DNA of 64,000 nt from Stakelama flava (lineage in GTDB: Bacteria; Pseudomonadota; Alphaproteobacteria; Sphingomonadales; Sphingomonadaceae). Location: contig NZ_JAHWZX010000015.1 of assembly GCF_019351405.1 (NCBI RefSeq), positions 17,445-81,444 of the forward strand, given 5' to 3'. Below the pieces are notes generated by a model. It did no database searches and had not been told where the DNA came from. It saw nothing but the letters and a program-made list of their open reading frames with translations. Of this stretch, positions 27,997-38,176 are shown in pieces. Both the position numbers and the translations under genes were made by a program. Each line of letters opens with the position of its first letter. Position 1 is the first letter of the stretch.

Positions 27997-29937
27997 GTGC
28001 TGAAACTATATGCTGCGCTTTCATTGCTGCTTGTCGCGCCCGTCGCCGCTGCGCAAACGCGGCAGCCCGATGCGGTCTATACCAGTGACCTCACCACCCA
28101 ATGGGGCGCCAGGGTCACGCCCGACAATGTCTGGCAAAGCTATCCGCGTCCGCAGATGAAGCGCGAACGCTGGAAAAACCTGAACGGCCTTTGGGACTAT
28201 GCGATCACGTCCGAAGCCACGCCGCAGCCCGCGAAGATGGATGGCGAAATCCTGGTGCCGTTTCCGGTCGAATCGAAACTGTCGCGCGTGGCGCGCGCGC
28301 TAAACCCCGACCAGCGGCTCTGGTATCGGCGCAGCTTCACCGTCCCCGCCGACTGGTCGGGACAACATATCATGTTGAATTTCGGGGCGGTAGATTACAG
28401 CGCGACCGTGCTGGTCAACGGGTCGGTGGTCGGCAGCCACAAAGGCGGTTTCGGGACCTTTGGCTTCGACATCACCGCCTATCTGAAACCCGGCGAAAAC
28501 GAGCTGGTGGTTCAGGTGACCGACCCCACCAGTGCCGGGACGCAGCCGCGCGGCAAGCAGATCCTCGATCCGTCGGGAATCTGGTACACGGCGGTCAGTG
28601 GCATCTGGCAGACGGTGTGGCTGGAACCCGTGCCCGCGCTGCACATCGCCAATGTTCGCGCGACCCCCGATATCGACCGTGGCGTAATCGACGTCGCGGT
28701 GGCGTTGAGCGGCTGGGCGAGCGATACCGACGCGGTGCGCCTGACCGCGAGCGCCGACGGCAAACCGGTGGCATCGACTATCATCCGCGCCAACCGCCGG
28801 GCGACGCTTGCCATTCCCGATGCGCACCTATGGTCGCCCGACCATCCCTATCTTTATGATCTGAAGGCGGAACTGGTCAGCATCCGCGACCCCTATGCCG
28901 GGGAAAAGGATCGCGACCGCGCGGCATATGATGCGCGCTTCACCGAAGATGAGACACAGCGTTATGCCGACGCGACGATTGCCGGCGCGCCGCGTGACAG
29001 CGTCGATGCCTATTTCGCGATGCGCAAGATTTCCGTTGGACCGGGCCCGGTGCGCGGCCAGCCTGCGATCCTGCTGAACAACAAAGCCGTTTTCCAGAAC
29101 GGTACGCTCGATCAGGGCTGGTGGCCCGACGGGCTTTATACCCCGCCGTCGGAAACGGCGATGAAGAGCGATTTGCTTTTCCTGAAAAAGGCCGGGTTCA
29201 ACATGGTGCGAAAGCATATCAAGGTGGAGCCGGCCCGCTATTATTACGATGCCGACCGGCTGGGCATGCTGATCTGGCAGGATATGCCTTCGGGCGGGGG
29301 CGAGGACCAGTTTCTTGCCGGGACGAGCAAGTATCAGGCGGTCTTTTCGGATGATGCCATGGCACAGCAGCAAAAGGAACTGGCCGATATGGTCGGCGAT
29401 CTGCGCGCCTTCCCCTCGATCGTGCTGTGGGTGATCAACAATGAAGGCTGGGGCGAATATAATTCGGCGGCGCTCGCCCGCTTCGTGAAGGGAATCGACC
29501 CGAGCCGACTGATCGACGCCGATTCGGGCTGGGTCGACACCGCGCCGGACGTGTCCGACGTGTATGACATCCACACCTATGAAGACGTTCCCAAGACCCC
29601 ACCGCATATGGCGAACCGCGCAATCGTGCTGGGCGAATATGGCGGGATCGGGCTTCCTGTCGAAGGGCATATCTGGCGGCCGGGCAAGCGAAACTGGGGC
29701 TATCAGACCGCAACAAGCGAGGACGATTATGTCGCGCGCTTTTCGCGCAAGATGGCCGAGGTGATCCGCCAGGCGAAGGAAGCGGGGCTGAGCGCCGCTG
29801 TCTATACGCAGACCAGCGATGTCGAGGACGAAATCAACGGTCTGCTGACCTATGATCGCGCTCGCGCGAAAGCGCCCGCCGAAACGCTTTCGGACATCGC
29901 AGCGCCATTATGGGCGGAAAGCCCAAAAGATGACTGA
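27997..29937 (+). CDS. GH2 family glycoside hydrolase (beta-galactosidase/beta-mannosidase type)
   Basis: This 646-residue secreted enzyme cleaves terminal beta-linked sugars by the retaining mechanism. The start is GTG 27997, six bases after a strong AAGGAGAGA site at 27982-27990; the open frame upstream is not coding. A signal peptide (LYAALSLLLVAPVAAAQ) precedes the sugar-binding jelly-roll domain (RWKNLNGLWDYAI to LWYRRSF). An Ig-like domain and the TIM barrel follow. The acid/base is Glu483 in VINNEGWGEY and the nucleophile Glu547 in VLGEYGGIG. In a mannan or N-glycan locus it could remove beta-mannose or beta-galactose; the substrate is not decided by sequence. Confidence 0.9.
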   Translation: MLKLYAALSLLLVAPVAAAQTRQPDAVYTSDLTTQWGARVTPDNVWQSYPRPQMKRERWKNLNGLWDYAITSEATPQPAKMDGEILVPFPVESKLSRVARALNPDQRLWYRRSFTVPADWSGQHIMLNFGAVDYSATVLVNGSVVGSHKGGFGTFGFDITAYLKPGENELVVQVTDPTSAGTQPRGKQILDPSGIWYTAVSGIWQTVWLEPVPALHIANVRATPDIDRGVIDVAVALSGWASDTDAVRLTASADGKPVASTIIRANRRATLAIPDAHLWSPDHPYLYDLKAELVSIRDPYAGEKDRDRAAYDARFTEDETQRYADATIAGAPRDSVDAYFAMRKISVGPGPVRGQPAILLNNKAVFQNGTLDQGWWPDGLYTPPSETAMKSDLLFLKKAGFNMVRKHIKVEPARYYYDADRLGMLIWQDMPSGGGEDQFLAGTSKYQAVFSDDAMAQQQKELADMVGDLRAFPSIVLWVINNEGWGEYNSAALARFVKGIDPSRLIDADSGWVDTAPDVSDVYDIHTYEDVPKTPPHMANRAIVLGEYGGIGLPVEGHIWRPGKRNWGYQTATSEDDYVARFSRKMAEVIRQAKEAGLSAAVYTQTSDVEDEINGLLTYDRARAKAPAETLSDIAAPLWAESPKDD

Positions 29938-30052
29938 TTCGCGAACCTGAGGGAGCGCGGCAGAAGGCTCATGTCATAAGCATCAAATAAATTTCGCTTT
30001 ATCAATGGTTTGCAGGCGTGTGAGGCGTGTAACAAATGTCACAAACATTCAT

Positions 30053-30067
30053 TTGACAAATTGTTTG
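30053..30067. promoter_or_regulatory. shared PUL motif, copy 2 (TTGACAAA-N3-TTTG)
   Basis: TTGACAAATTGTTTG lies 102 bases upstream of the TonB receptor start. It has the same TTGACAAA-N3-TTTG pattern as the site at 25383-25397, with the three central bases and the palindrome inverted. The GC content drops around it. It is likely a regulated promoter or operator of the second transcription unit. Confidence 0.55.
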
Positions 30068-30169
30068 TTTTATCATGAAGTGATGGCGAACTGATCGGGC
30101 GGAAAGACCCGACAGCTAGTGTTACCGGGGGAGCGACCCGCTTTCCCGAACAACGGGAGGGAAGCGATA

Positions 30170-33100
30170 ATGACCACAGGAAACTATCTGTTGAAGATGA
30201 GCGGGCGGCAGCGGGTGCTGCACCTGCTGATGCTGAGCGCCGGCATGGTCGTCGGCCTTTCCGGGACGGCGCGGGCGCAGGACAGTGATGGCGCAGCGCA
30301 GGCTGCCACCCCCGCGCAGAGCACGCCGACCCCGCCGCAAACCGGCGCTGCACAATCCACCGCTCCGCAATCGGCCAGCCCTGCTGATCAGGCAGGCGAC
30401 ATCGTCGTCACCGGCTATCGCCAGTCGATCGAAGCCAGCCTTGAACAGAAGCGCAACGCGAACGCCTTTGTCGATGTCATCACGGCGGAAGATGTCGGCA
30501 AATTTCCCGACAAGAACGTCGCCGATTCCTTGCAGCGCGTGCCGGGCGTCATCATCGACCGCGATGGCGGCGAGGGCAGCCGGGTCAGCATCCGCGGCCT
30601 CGGCTCCGATCTGGTGCTGACCGAACTGAACGGCAATTTCATCGCTTCGGCCGATAATGGCGGGCCGTCGCGTTCGTTCAACTATGTGTTGTTGCCGTCG
30701 AACCTGATCGGCAGCGTCGAGGTGTTCAAATCTCCCGAAGCGCGGCTGGACGAAGGCGGCGTCGGTGGCATCATCATCAACCATACGCGCCGTCCGTTCG
30801 ACCTTGACCCCTGGTCGGGCAGCGTTTCGGCAGAGGGCACCTATTCGGACGTCACCGAAAAGTTCGAACCCAATGTTTCGGGGCTGCTGTCCTGGCATAA
30901 TGAAGACAAGACGCTCGGCTTTCTGGTGGGCGCGACCTATCAGGTGCGCACCAACCGGACGCTCAGCAGCTATGCAAATTCATGGCACTGGTGGACCGAC
31001 GACAAGAACGCGCAGCCGGCGGTCGACGTCAATGGCAATGTCCTGCCCAATCAGGATGCGGTATCCTATTGGAACAGCGGCGAAAACGCCGGAACGACGA
31101 CTCAGGACGGAACGCATTACAGCGGCTATTGGGCGCCGCAGTCGGTCGGCGAAACCATTCTCGATCAAAAGCGCAAGCGGCTCGGCATTCAGGCCACGGC
31201 GCAGATGCGCCCCACCGACGATCTGCTGATCACCGCGAATTATTTCCGTTTTCAGCTGAACGGCAACTATACGTCGAGCACCATCAAGCTTCCCGAATGG
31301 GGCTATGGCAATTTCTTCACCGGCGCGACGCTGGACCCCAGCGGCACCATTTTCCAGAGCGCGGCATTCCAGGTGCCGGCCGAAGGAACCGGGTGCCGCG
31401 TGGAAGGCAATCTGTGCACGATGGAAACGCCCGCGCCGCAGGATACCTATACCCGCGAAAAGACCGTTTCAAACACCTATGACGTAACGGGCGAATGGAC
31501 GCACGACCGGCTGCAGGTCAATTTCACGCTGGGCAAGACCTGGGCAAAGGGCGGACCGTCGTTCAACTTCTATGCGCAGGCCAAGCCGCGCAACGGTTCA
31601 GTGAACGGCAATATGTACAGCGCCTGGAACTTCACCGACCAGTCGCTGGCAATGGAATTTTCACCCGACGTTCTGCAAAACATGCTGAACGGCGTGGCGC
31701 AGATCGACCTTGGCTCAACCGGATCGGGCTTCACCAATACGAAGATTTCGCAGCGCTATGCGCAGGTCGACGTTACCCGGCATTTCGACAGCTTCATCGA
31801 TTCGATTCAGGTCGGGGCGAAATGGCGCGACGGCAACATCAATCGCAAGACCGGCCGCTTCGAATGGTATTCGGACGATGCCAATACCCTGCGGTTCCAG
31901 GACACGCCCGGCGGCGCGCTGGCGCTGCCCGAATTCTTCTACGATCATTCGCTCGGCAATATCGCGGGCGGGTTCACCACCAACGTGTTCCCGGCGATCA
32001 ATATCAAGAATTACATCGATTATCTGAACGACACGTATAACGGCCCCGTGCTGGTTCCCGAACCGCAGAACCTCTACAATATCGGCGAGCGGATATGGGC
32101 CGGTTACGCGCAGCTCAATTACAAGACCGATACCATTCGCGGCAATATCGGCGTTCGCATCGTCAATACCAAGCAGACGGGAACGTCGACCGACATCCTG
32201 TACTACGAAAACGATTACTGCGTCGACGGTCCCGACGGGCCGTTCGATCCGAACAAGCCGGTCGGCGAGGACGGCAACTGTCTGGTAATTCCGCAGGACC
32301 AGCGCGAAGTACGCGTGTACAGCCCGAACAGCGAATCAAAAACCTATACCGACATCCTGCCAAGCTTTAACATCGCATGGAACGTGACCCCGGACCTGCT
32401 GGTTCGCGGCGAAGTTTCAAAGGTGATTTCGCGCCCCGGCTATGGCGACCTTGCCGGGTCGCGCTCGCTGACCTTCAACGCCGATCCGTTTGTTTACGAC
32501 CGCGCGCAGTTCGGCGCGCTGCCGGGCTGGTTCGGCGGTGGCGGCAATTTCGACCTGAAGCCGTTCAATGCATGGCAGTATGATGTCGGCGTCGAATGGT
32601 ATTTCCACCCCGGTTCGGTGGTCGGCATGACGCTGTTCCGCAAGGATGTGCATGATTTCATCGTGCCGCTGGTACTCGATCTGCAACAGGAGGTCGCGGG
32701 CGAGACGGTGACGGTGCAGCAATATTCGACTCAGGCGAACGGTTCGTCGGCGGTGTCGCAGGGTGTCGAACTCTACGCCCAGCATACGCTGGACTTCGGC
32801 CTCGGCGCACAGGTGAACTTCACCTATAACGACACATCGACCGCGGACATCAGTCTGGATGGCGAAAAGGTCGGTTCCTCACCGCTGGTCAACAGTTCGA
32901 AGACGCAGGTCAACGCCTCGATCTTTTACGAACATGGCCCGGTCCTGCTGCGCGCGTCATACAACCGGCGCGGCGAGGTGGTGCGCGGCCTGTCGTCGGG
33001 TCTGAACGTGTATGACGATCCGTATGAGCAGGTCGATCTCAATGCATCCTACGACATCTTCAAGAATCTTCAGCTGACCGCCTCTGTCATCAACCTGACC

Positions 33101-33205
33101 AAGTCGGAACAGCGTTCGCATCTGGGCAACGACACGAAGGACCGGTTCATTTCGAACGTCTATTCGGGTCGCCGCGCCTATGTGGGACTGTCGTTCAAAT
33201 TCTGA
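30170..33205 (+). CDS. TonB-dependent receptor of the PUL (TonB-Xanth-Caul type)
   Basis: This 1011-residue outer-membrane receptor probably imports mannose-containing oligosaccharides. The start is ATG 30170, after GGGAGGGAAGCG. A signal peptide (MLSAGMVVGLSGTARAQ) and a Gln/Pro/Ala linker come before the plug. The plug begins IVVTGYRQSIEASLEQKRNA and contains ITAEDVGKFPDKNVADSLQRVPGV, the hallmark of the large carbohydrate-type receptors of Caulobacter, Xanthomonas and sphingomonads. The barrel ends YVGLSFKF. No SusD-like partner is present, as is usual for Proteobacteria. GH43 and GH92 genes follow at short spacing. Confidence 0.92.
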   Translation: MTTGNYLLKMSGRQRVLHLLMLSAGMVVGLSGTARAQDSDGAAQAATPAQSTPTPPQTGAAQSTAPQSASPADQAGDIVVTGYRQSIEASLEQKRNANAFVDVITAEDVGKFPDKNVADSLQRVPGVIIDRDGGEGSRVSIRGLGSDLVLTELNGNFIASADNGGPSRSFNYVLLPSNLIGSVEVFKSPEARLDEGGVGGIIINHTRRPFDLDPWSGSVSAEGTYSDVTEKFEPNVSGLLSWHNEDKTLGFLVGATYQVRTNRTLSSYANSWHWWTDDKNAQPAVDVNGNVLPNQDAVSYWNSGENAGTTTQDGTHYSGYWAPQSVGETILDQKRKRLGIQATAQMRPTDDLLITANYFRFQLNGNYTSSTIKLPEWGYGNFFTGATLDPSGTIFQSAAFQVPAEGTGCRVEGNLCTMETPAPQDTYTREKTVSNTYDVTGEWTHDRLQVNFTLGKTWAKGGPSFNFYAQAKPRNGSVNGNMYSAWNFTDQSLAMEFSPDVLQNMLNGVAQIDLGSTGSGFTNTKISQRYAQVDVTRHFDSFIDSIQVGAKWRDGNINRKTGRFEWYSDDANTLRFQDTPGGALALPEFFYDHSLGNIAGGFTTNVFPAINIKNYIDYLNDTYNGPVLVPEPQNLYNIGERIWAGYAQLNYKTDTIRGNIGVRIVNTKQTGTSTDILYYENDYCVDGPDGPFDPNKPVGEDGNCLVIPQDQREVRVYSPNSESKTYTDILPSFNIAWNVTPDLLVRGEVSKVISRPGYGDLAGSRSLTFNADPFVYDRAQFGALPGWFGGGGNFDLKPFNAWQYDVGVEWYFHPGSVVGMTLFRKDVHDFIVPLVLDLQQEVAGETVTVQQYSTQANGSSAVSQGVELYAQHTLDFGLGAQVNFTYNDTSTADISLDGEKVGSSPLVNSSKTQVNASIFYEHGPVLLRASYNRRGEVVRGLSSGLNVYDDPYEQVDLNASYDIFKNLQLTASVINLTKSEQRSHLGNDTKDRFISNVYSGRRAYVGLSFKF

Positions 33206-33303
33206 CGGCTGCCCGCGTAAGAATGCCGGGGCGGGGCGTCTTGCCGACAGGTAAGCCGCCCTCCCCTCCCTTTTCGAGCATAGCCGTGGGGAAGATGCGC
33301 GAT

Positions 33304-34377
33304 ATGAGGACGATGTTCAGGATATTGACGGCCGGGGCGGCACTTGTCGCCGCTGCGCTGCCCGCAAGCGCAAAGAACCCGATCGTGAACGGATGGTACG
33401 CCGATCCTGAAATTCGCATTTTCAACCATCGCTACTGGATTTACCCGACCTATTCCGACGATTATCGCGCGCCCGACCGGTCACCGCATTTCACCGACGC
33501 GCAAAAAACGTTGCGTGAAAACAAGATGGTCCGGCCATCCTATGGCATTCAGACCTTTTTCAATGCCTTTTCCTCGCCCGACCTGGTGCACTGGACCAGG
33601 CACGAGCATGTTCTCGACATCGCTAATGTTTCATGGGCGGCCTACGCCGTATGGGCACCCTCGGCGATCGAGCACGACGGCAAATATTATCTCTTCTTCG
33701 GCGCCAACGATATTCAGACGGATGGCGAGAAGGGCGGCATTGGCGTCGCGGTGTCGGACAGCCCAGGCGGCCCGTTTCGGGACGCACTCGGCCATCCGCT
33801 GATCGACGCGTTCCACAACGGGGCGCAGCCGATCGATCCGTTCGTATTTCGCGACGATGACGGGCAATTCTACCTATATTATGGCGGCTGGCAGCATTGC
33901 AATGTGGTACGCCTTTCCGACGATCTGCGCTCGGTCGAACCGTTCCCCGATGGCAGCACGTACCGGGAAATCACCCCGCCCGGCTATGTCGAGGGTTCGT
34001 TCGTCATCAAGCGCAAGGGCGTCTATTATCTGATGTGGTCTGAAGGCGGCTGGACGGGACCCGATTACAGCGTCGCCTATGCCATGGGCCCCTCACCCAC
34101 CGGCCCGTTTCGGCCGATGGGCAAGATTCTGGAACAGGATTTCAAAATCGCGCGCGGCGCGGGCCATCATTCGGTGGTCAATATTCCGGGCACCGATGAC
34201 TGGTACATCGCCTATCACCGGCGTCCGCTGGACGAAACGAAGGGCGAGCATCGCCAGCTCGCGATCGACCGGATGGAATTCAATGCCGACGGCACGATCC
34301 GGCCGGTGCGAATGACGAACCGGGGCGTCGCGCCGCGCCCGCTGCCACGCGGCGTGGAAAAGGGAGAAAGCAAGTGA
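33304..34377 (+). CDS. GH43 family glycoside hydrolase
   Basis: This secreted five-bladed beta-propeller enzyme has about 357 residues and a signal peptide ending ALPASA. The three catalytic acids of GH43 are visible: base Asp34 in WYADPEI, the pKa modulator Asp178 in QPIDPFVF, and acid Glu230 in VEGSFV. GH43 members act on arabinose, xylose or galactose furanosides and pyranosides; which sugar applies here is not clear. ATG 33304 or the ATG three codons upstream (33295) both fit a GGGGAAG site. It overlaps the next GH92 gene by four bases (GTGA), so it belongs to the same transcript as the TonB receptor. Confidence 0.88.
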   Translation: MRTMFRILTAGAALVAAALPASAKNPIVNGWYADPEIRIFNHRYWIYPTYSDDYRAPDRSPHFTDAQKTLRENKMVRPSYGIQTFFNAFSSPDLVHWTRHEHVLDIANVSWAAYAVWAPSAIEHDGKYYLFFGANDIQTDGEKGGIGVAVSDSPGGPFRDALGHPLIDAFHNGAQPIDPFVFRDDDGQFYLYYGGWQHCNVVRLSDDLRSVEPFPDGSTYREITPPGYVEGSFVIKRKGVYYLMWSEGGWTGPDYSVAYAMGPSPTGPFRPMGKILEQDFKIARGAGHHSVVNIPGTDDWYIAYHRRPLDETKGEHRQLAIDRMEFNADGTIRPVRMTNRGVAPRPLPRGVEKGESK

Positions 34378-36740
34378 GAATGATCAGCCGAGCCGCCCTG
34401 AAAACTGCGACGGCGGCACTCGCCCTGACCGGCACGTCGATATCCGCCGGTCCGGCACTGGCGCAGGACGCGCAACCGCAAACAGCGCTGGTCGATCTGA
34501 TCAACCCGCTGATGGGCACCGATTCCAGCTATCGCCTGTCCTATGGCAACACCTATCCGGCGGTCGCGGTGCCGTTTGGCATGAACAGCTGGACGCCAGT
34601 AACGGGCAAGCCGGGCAGCGGCTGGGGCTACACCTATGATGACGAGAAGATCAACGGCATCAAGCAGACGCATCAGCCCAGCCCATGGATGAACGATTAC
34701 GCCGCCTTTTCGCTGATGGCCGAAACGGGCGAACTGAAGATCGGGCAGGAAGAACGCGGAAGCTGGTTCAGCCACAAGGCGGAAGAAGCGCATCCTTATT
34801 CCTACAAGGTGTTCCTCGCCGATTACGACGTGACCGCCGAAGTCGCGCCGACCGCGCGCGCGGCGCAATTCTGTTTCACCTTTCCCAAGGCGGACGACGC
34901 GCACATCCTGCTCGACGCGCTTGCCGGCGGGTCGATGGTCAGAATTGACGCGAAGAACCGGCGCATCACCGGCTATGTCCGCAACAATCACGGCGGCGTT
35001 CCCGACAATTTCCACAATTATTTCGTCGCCCAGTTCGACCATGATTTCACCGTTACACGGACCTGGGACGATAACGGCCAGTTGACCGCCGATACCGATC
35101 GCGAGGGCGATCATGTCGGCGCGGTGGTGAGTTTCAAGACGCGGGCGGGCGAGCAGGTGCATGTGAAGGTCGCCTCTTCCTTCATCAGCCCCGAACAGGC
35201 GCAGCGCAACCTTGACAACGAAATCGGCGGCGACAGTTTCGAAACGACAAAGGCCAAGGCGAAGGCCGCGTGGGAAACGGAACTGTCACGGGTCCGGGTG
35301 AACGATCCCGATCAGCAGAACCGGCGCACCTTCTATTCGGCGCTGTACCGCATGCTGCAATTTCCGCGCGAATTCTTTGAAAAGGACGCGGACGGCAAGA
35401 TCATCCACTACAGCCCGTATGACGGAAAGGTGCATGACGGGTATCTTTATACCGATAACGGCTTCTGGGACACCTGGCGCGCGGTCTTCCCCTTCTTCGC
35501 GCTGATGTACCCCGAACGCGACAGCCAGATCATGCAAGGGCTGGTCAATACGTACAAGGAAGGCGGCTGGCTGCCCGAATGGGCGAGTCCGGGCTATCGC
35601 GACGTCATGATCGGGTCCAATTCGGCGAACCTGATCGCCGATGCCTATATCAACGGCGTGCGCGGCTTCGATGCCGAAACGCTGTACCAGGCGATGATCA
35701 AGAACGCGACGACCAGCGAGGGGCGCCCGACCGACAAGCGCGGCCGTGTCGTCGAGGCGGTGGGCCGCGAAGGCGTCGAATATTACAACCGGCTCGGCTA
35801 TGTCCCCTATGATGTCGGCATCAACGAAAATGCCGCACGCACGCTGGAATACGCCACCGCCGATTTTTCCATCTCGCAAATGGCCAAAGCGTTGGGCAAG
35901 GATGCCGATGCCCGCGAATATGCGCGAAAGGCGCTGAATTATCGCAAGCTGTACGATCCGCAGAGCGGCTGGATCCGCGGCCGCAACCGCGACGGATCGT
36001 GGGAGACGCCGTTCAATCCGTACAAATGGGGCGATGCCTTCACCGAAGGCAATGCGCTGCATTACAGCTGGGCGGTGATGCAGGACCCGCAGGGCCTGAT
36101 CGACCTGATGGGCGGACGCCGGAAATTCGTCGACCGGCTCGATTCGATCTTCACCACGCCGCCGATCTTCGACGACAGCTATTATGGTCAGACGATCCAT
36201 GAAATCCGCGAGATGCAGATCGTCGATATGGGCCAGTACGCCCATGGCAACCAGCCTATCCAGCACATGCCCTATCTGTACGATTGGGCAGGCGCGCCAT
36301 GGAAGACGCAATATCATGTCCGCGACATCATGGCGAAGCTGTATGCGCCCACGCCCGACGGCTATCCGGGCGATGAGGATAATGGCCAGACATCGGCCTG
36401 GTATGTCTTTTCGGCGCTGGGATTCTATCCCGTCGCATCGGCGACCGGCCAATATGCGATCGGCAGCCCGCTGTTCCGCGACAGCGTACTGCGCATGCCG
36501 TCGGGCAAGACGCTGCGCATCACCGCGCAGAATAACAGCCCGCAAAATGTCTATGTCCAGTCGGTGACGTTCAACGGCAAACCGCATGACAAGACGTTCC
36601 TGACGCACGACGCGCTGGAACAGGGCGGCACGCTGACCTTTGTCATGGGATCACAGCCCAACAAGCAATGGGGCACGGCCCCCGCCGATGTGCCCTTTTC
36701 ACTGAGTGCGCCCGCCACGACATCGGGGGAGCGGCCATGA
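34374..36740 (+). CDS. GH92 family alpha-mannosidase
   Basis: This 788-residue secreted enzyme starts at GTG 34374, placed by a GGGAGA site and the overlap with GH43. The signal peptide ends GPALAQ. The N-terminal domain begins [19 protein letters not shown] and has the [12 protein letters not shown] motif of one GH92 subgroup. The catalytic domain has [14 protein letters not shown] with the acid Glu and [18 protein letters not shown] with the base Asp pair. The loop HGNQPIQH carries Gln where many alpha-1,2-specific members have Glu. It is coupled to GH125 by an ATGA overlap. It is an exo-acting mannosidase with uncertain linkage. Confidence 0.93.
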   Translation: MRMISRAALKTATAALALTGTSISAGPALAQDAQPQTALVDLINPLMGTDSSYRLSYGNTYPAVAVPFGMNSWTPVTGKPGSGWGYTYDDEKINGIKQTHQPSPWMNDYAAFSLMAETGELKIGQEERGSWFSHKAEEAHPYSYKVFLADYDVTAEVAPTARAAQFCFTFPKADDAHILLDALAGGSMVRIDAKNRRITGYVRNNHGGVPDNFHNYFVAQFDHDFTVTRTWDDNGQLTADTDREGDHVGAVVSFKTRAGEQVHVKVASSFISPEQAQRNLDNEIGGDSFETTKAKAKAAWETELSRVRVNDPDQQNRRTFYSALYRMLQFPREFFEKDADGKIIHYSPYDGKVHDGYLYTDNGFWDTWRAVFPFFALMYPERDSQIMQGLVNTYKEGGWLPEWASPGYRDVMIGSNSANLIADAYINGVRGFDAETLYQAMIKNATTSEGRPTDKRGRVVEAVGREGVEYYNRLGYVPYDVGINENAARTLEYATADFSISQMAKALGKDADAREYARKALNYRKLYDPQSGWIRGRNRDGSWETPFNPYKWGDAFTEGNALHYSWAVMQDPQGLIDLMGGRRKFVDRLDSIFTTPPIFDDSYYGQTIHEIREMQIVDMGQYAHGNQPIQHMPYLYDWAGAPWKTQYHVRDIMAKLYAPTPDGYPGDEDNGQTSAWYVFSALGFYPVASATGQYAIGSPLFRDSVLRMPSGKTLRITAQNNSPQNVYVQSVTFNGKPHDKTFLTHDALEQGGTLTFVMGSQPNKQWGTAPADVPFSLSAPATTSGERP

Positions 36741-38176
36741 CCCCCAGCCGTCGCGAAATCCTTGGCGGTGCGGGCGCGCTCGCGCTTGCCGCCGCACTGC
36801 CGCGAACCGCGCGCGCCGCGACGTTCGTCAGCAAGCGGCCGGCCCCTGCGAAACGCAATTTCACCAGTCCGGCGATTGAGGCCGAAATCGCGCGGGTAAA
36901 GCGCATGATCGCGGATCCCGAACTCGCCTGGATGTTCGAAAATTGCTATCCCAACACGCTCGACACCACGGTGCAGACGGGGACGATCGACGGCCGACCC
37001 GACACGTTCGTCATCACCGGCGATATCGAGGCGATGTGGCTGCGCGACAGTTCGGCGCAGGTTCAGCCCTATATCCACCTTGTCGGCAGGGACGCGAAGC
37101 TGAAGGCGCTGTTCCAGGGACTGATCCAGCGTCAGGCGCGGTGCATCCTGATCGATCCGTACGCCAATGCGTTTGACAAGGACCCGACCGCGCCATCGAA
37201 ACTGGAATGGTCGCAAACCGATCAGACCGACATGAAGCCGGGCGTTGCCGAGCGGAAGTGGGAAATCGATTCGCTGTGTTATCCGATGCGGCTCAGCCAC
37301 GAATATTGGAAACGCACGCGCGACAAGACACCGTTCGACGACCGGTGGAGCGAGGCGATGAAGCTGGCCGTCCACACGTTCCGGGTGCAGCAGCGAAAGG
37401 AGGGTCGCGGGCCGTATCATTTCCAGCGAAAGGCGCTGGCGCCCACCGATACGCTGATGCTGGGCGGCTATGGCCGACCGACGAAGAAGATCGGCCTGAT
37501 CCATTCGATGTTCCGACCGTCCGACGATGCGTGCCTGTACCCCTTTCTGATCCCGTCGAACCTGTTCGCGGTTTCGGTGCTGCGCAAAATCGCGCAGGTC
37601 CATCGTGAAGCGCGTGGCGACGATGCTGCGGCACGCGATGCCGAAGCGCTCGCCGATGAGGTCGAAGGTGTGCTGAAACGGCACGCGCTCATCCCCGACG
37701 GCAAGGGCGGCCAGGTCTGGGCATATGAAATCGACGGTTTCGGCAATTACATCTTCATGGACGATGCCAATGTGCCCAGCCTGTCGGGGCTTGCGATGCT
37801 GGGCGTGGTGAGCCACGACGACCCGCTGTTCCGCCGCACCGCCGATCTCGCCTGGTCGACACGCAACCCGTATTTCTTCCAGGGCAAGGCGGCCGAGGGG
37901 ATTGGCGGGCCGCATATCGGCATGGACATGATCTGGCCGATGTCGATCATCACCCATGCGATGAACGCCGATGACGATGCGACCATCCGGCAGTGCCTGC
38001 ACTGGCTGAAGACCAGCCATGCCGGAACCGGGTTCATGCACGAAAGCTTCAACAAGGACGATCCGTCCGATTTCACGCGATCCTGGTTCGCATGGGCCAA
38101 CGCGTTGTTCGGGCAGTTGATCGTCGAATTGGCCGAACGCAAACCTGCGATCCTGGCCGGGAGCATCGGAGCATGA
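36737..38176 (+). CDS. GH125 family exo-alpha-1,6-mannosidase
   Basis: This 479-residue enzyme of the GH125 family removes alpha-1,6-linked mannose from the reducing-side backbone of mannans and N-glycans by inversion. The N-terminus [21 protein letters not shown] is a twin-arginine signal, so it is exported folded. [21 protein letters not shown] is the family's hallmark catalytic segment, and [16 protein letters not shown] near the C-terminus is also conserved. It starts at ATG 36737 within the preceding stop and overlaps the next GH92 (ATGA). It complements the GH92 enzymes, which trim side-chain alpha-1,2 and alpha-1,3 links. Confidence 0.93.
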   Translation: MTPSRREILGGAGALALAAALPRTARAATFVSKRPAPAKRNFTSPAIEAEIARVKRMIADPELAWMFENCYPNTLDTTVQTGTIDGRPDTFVITGDIEAMWLRDSSAQVQPYIHLVGRDAKLKALFQGLIQRQARCILIDPYANAFDKDPTAPSKLEWSQTDQTDMKPGVAERKWEIDSLCYPMRLSHEYWKRTRDKTPFDDRWSEAMKLAVHTFRVQQRKEGRGPYHFQRKALAPTDTLMLGGYGRPTKKIGLIHSMFRPSDDACLYPFLIPSNLFAVSVLRKIAQVHREARGDDAAARDAEALADEVEGVLKRHALIPDGKGGQVWAYEIDGFGNYIFMDDANVPSLSGLAMLGVVSHDDPLFRRTADLAWSTRNPYFFQGKAAEGIGGPHIGMDMIWPMSIITHAMNADDDATIRQCLHWLKTSHAGTGFMHESFNKDDPSDFTRSWFAWANALFGQLIVELAERKPAILAGSIGA

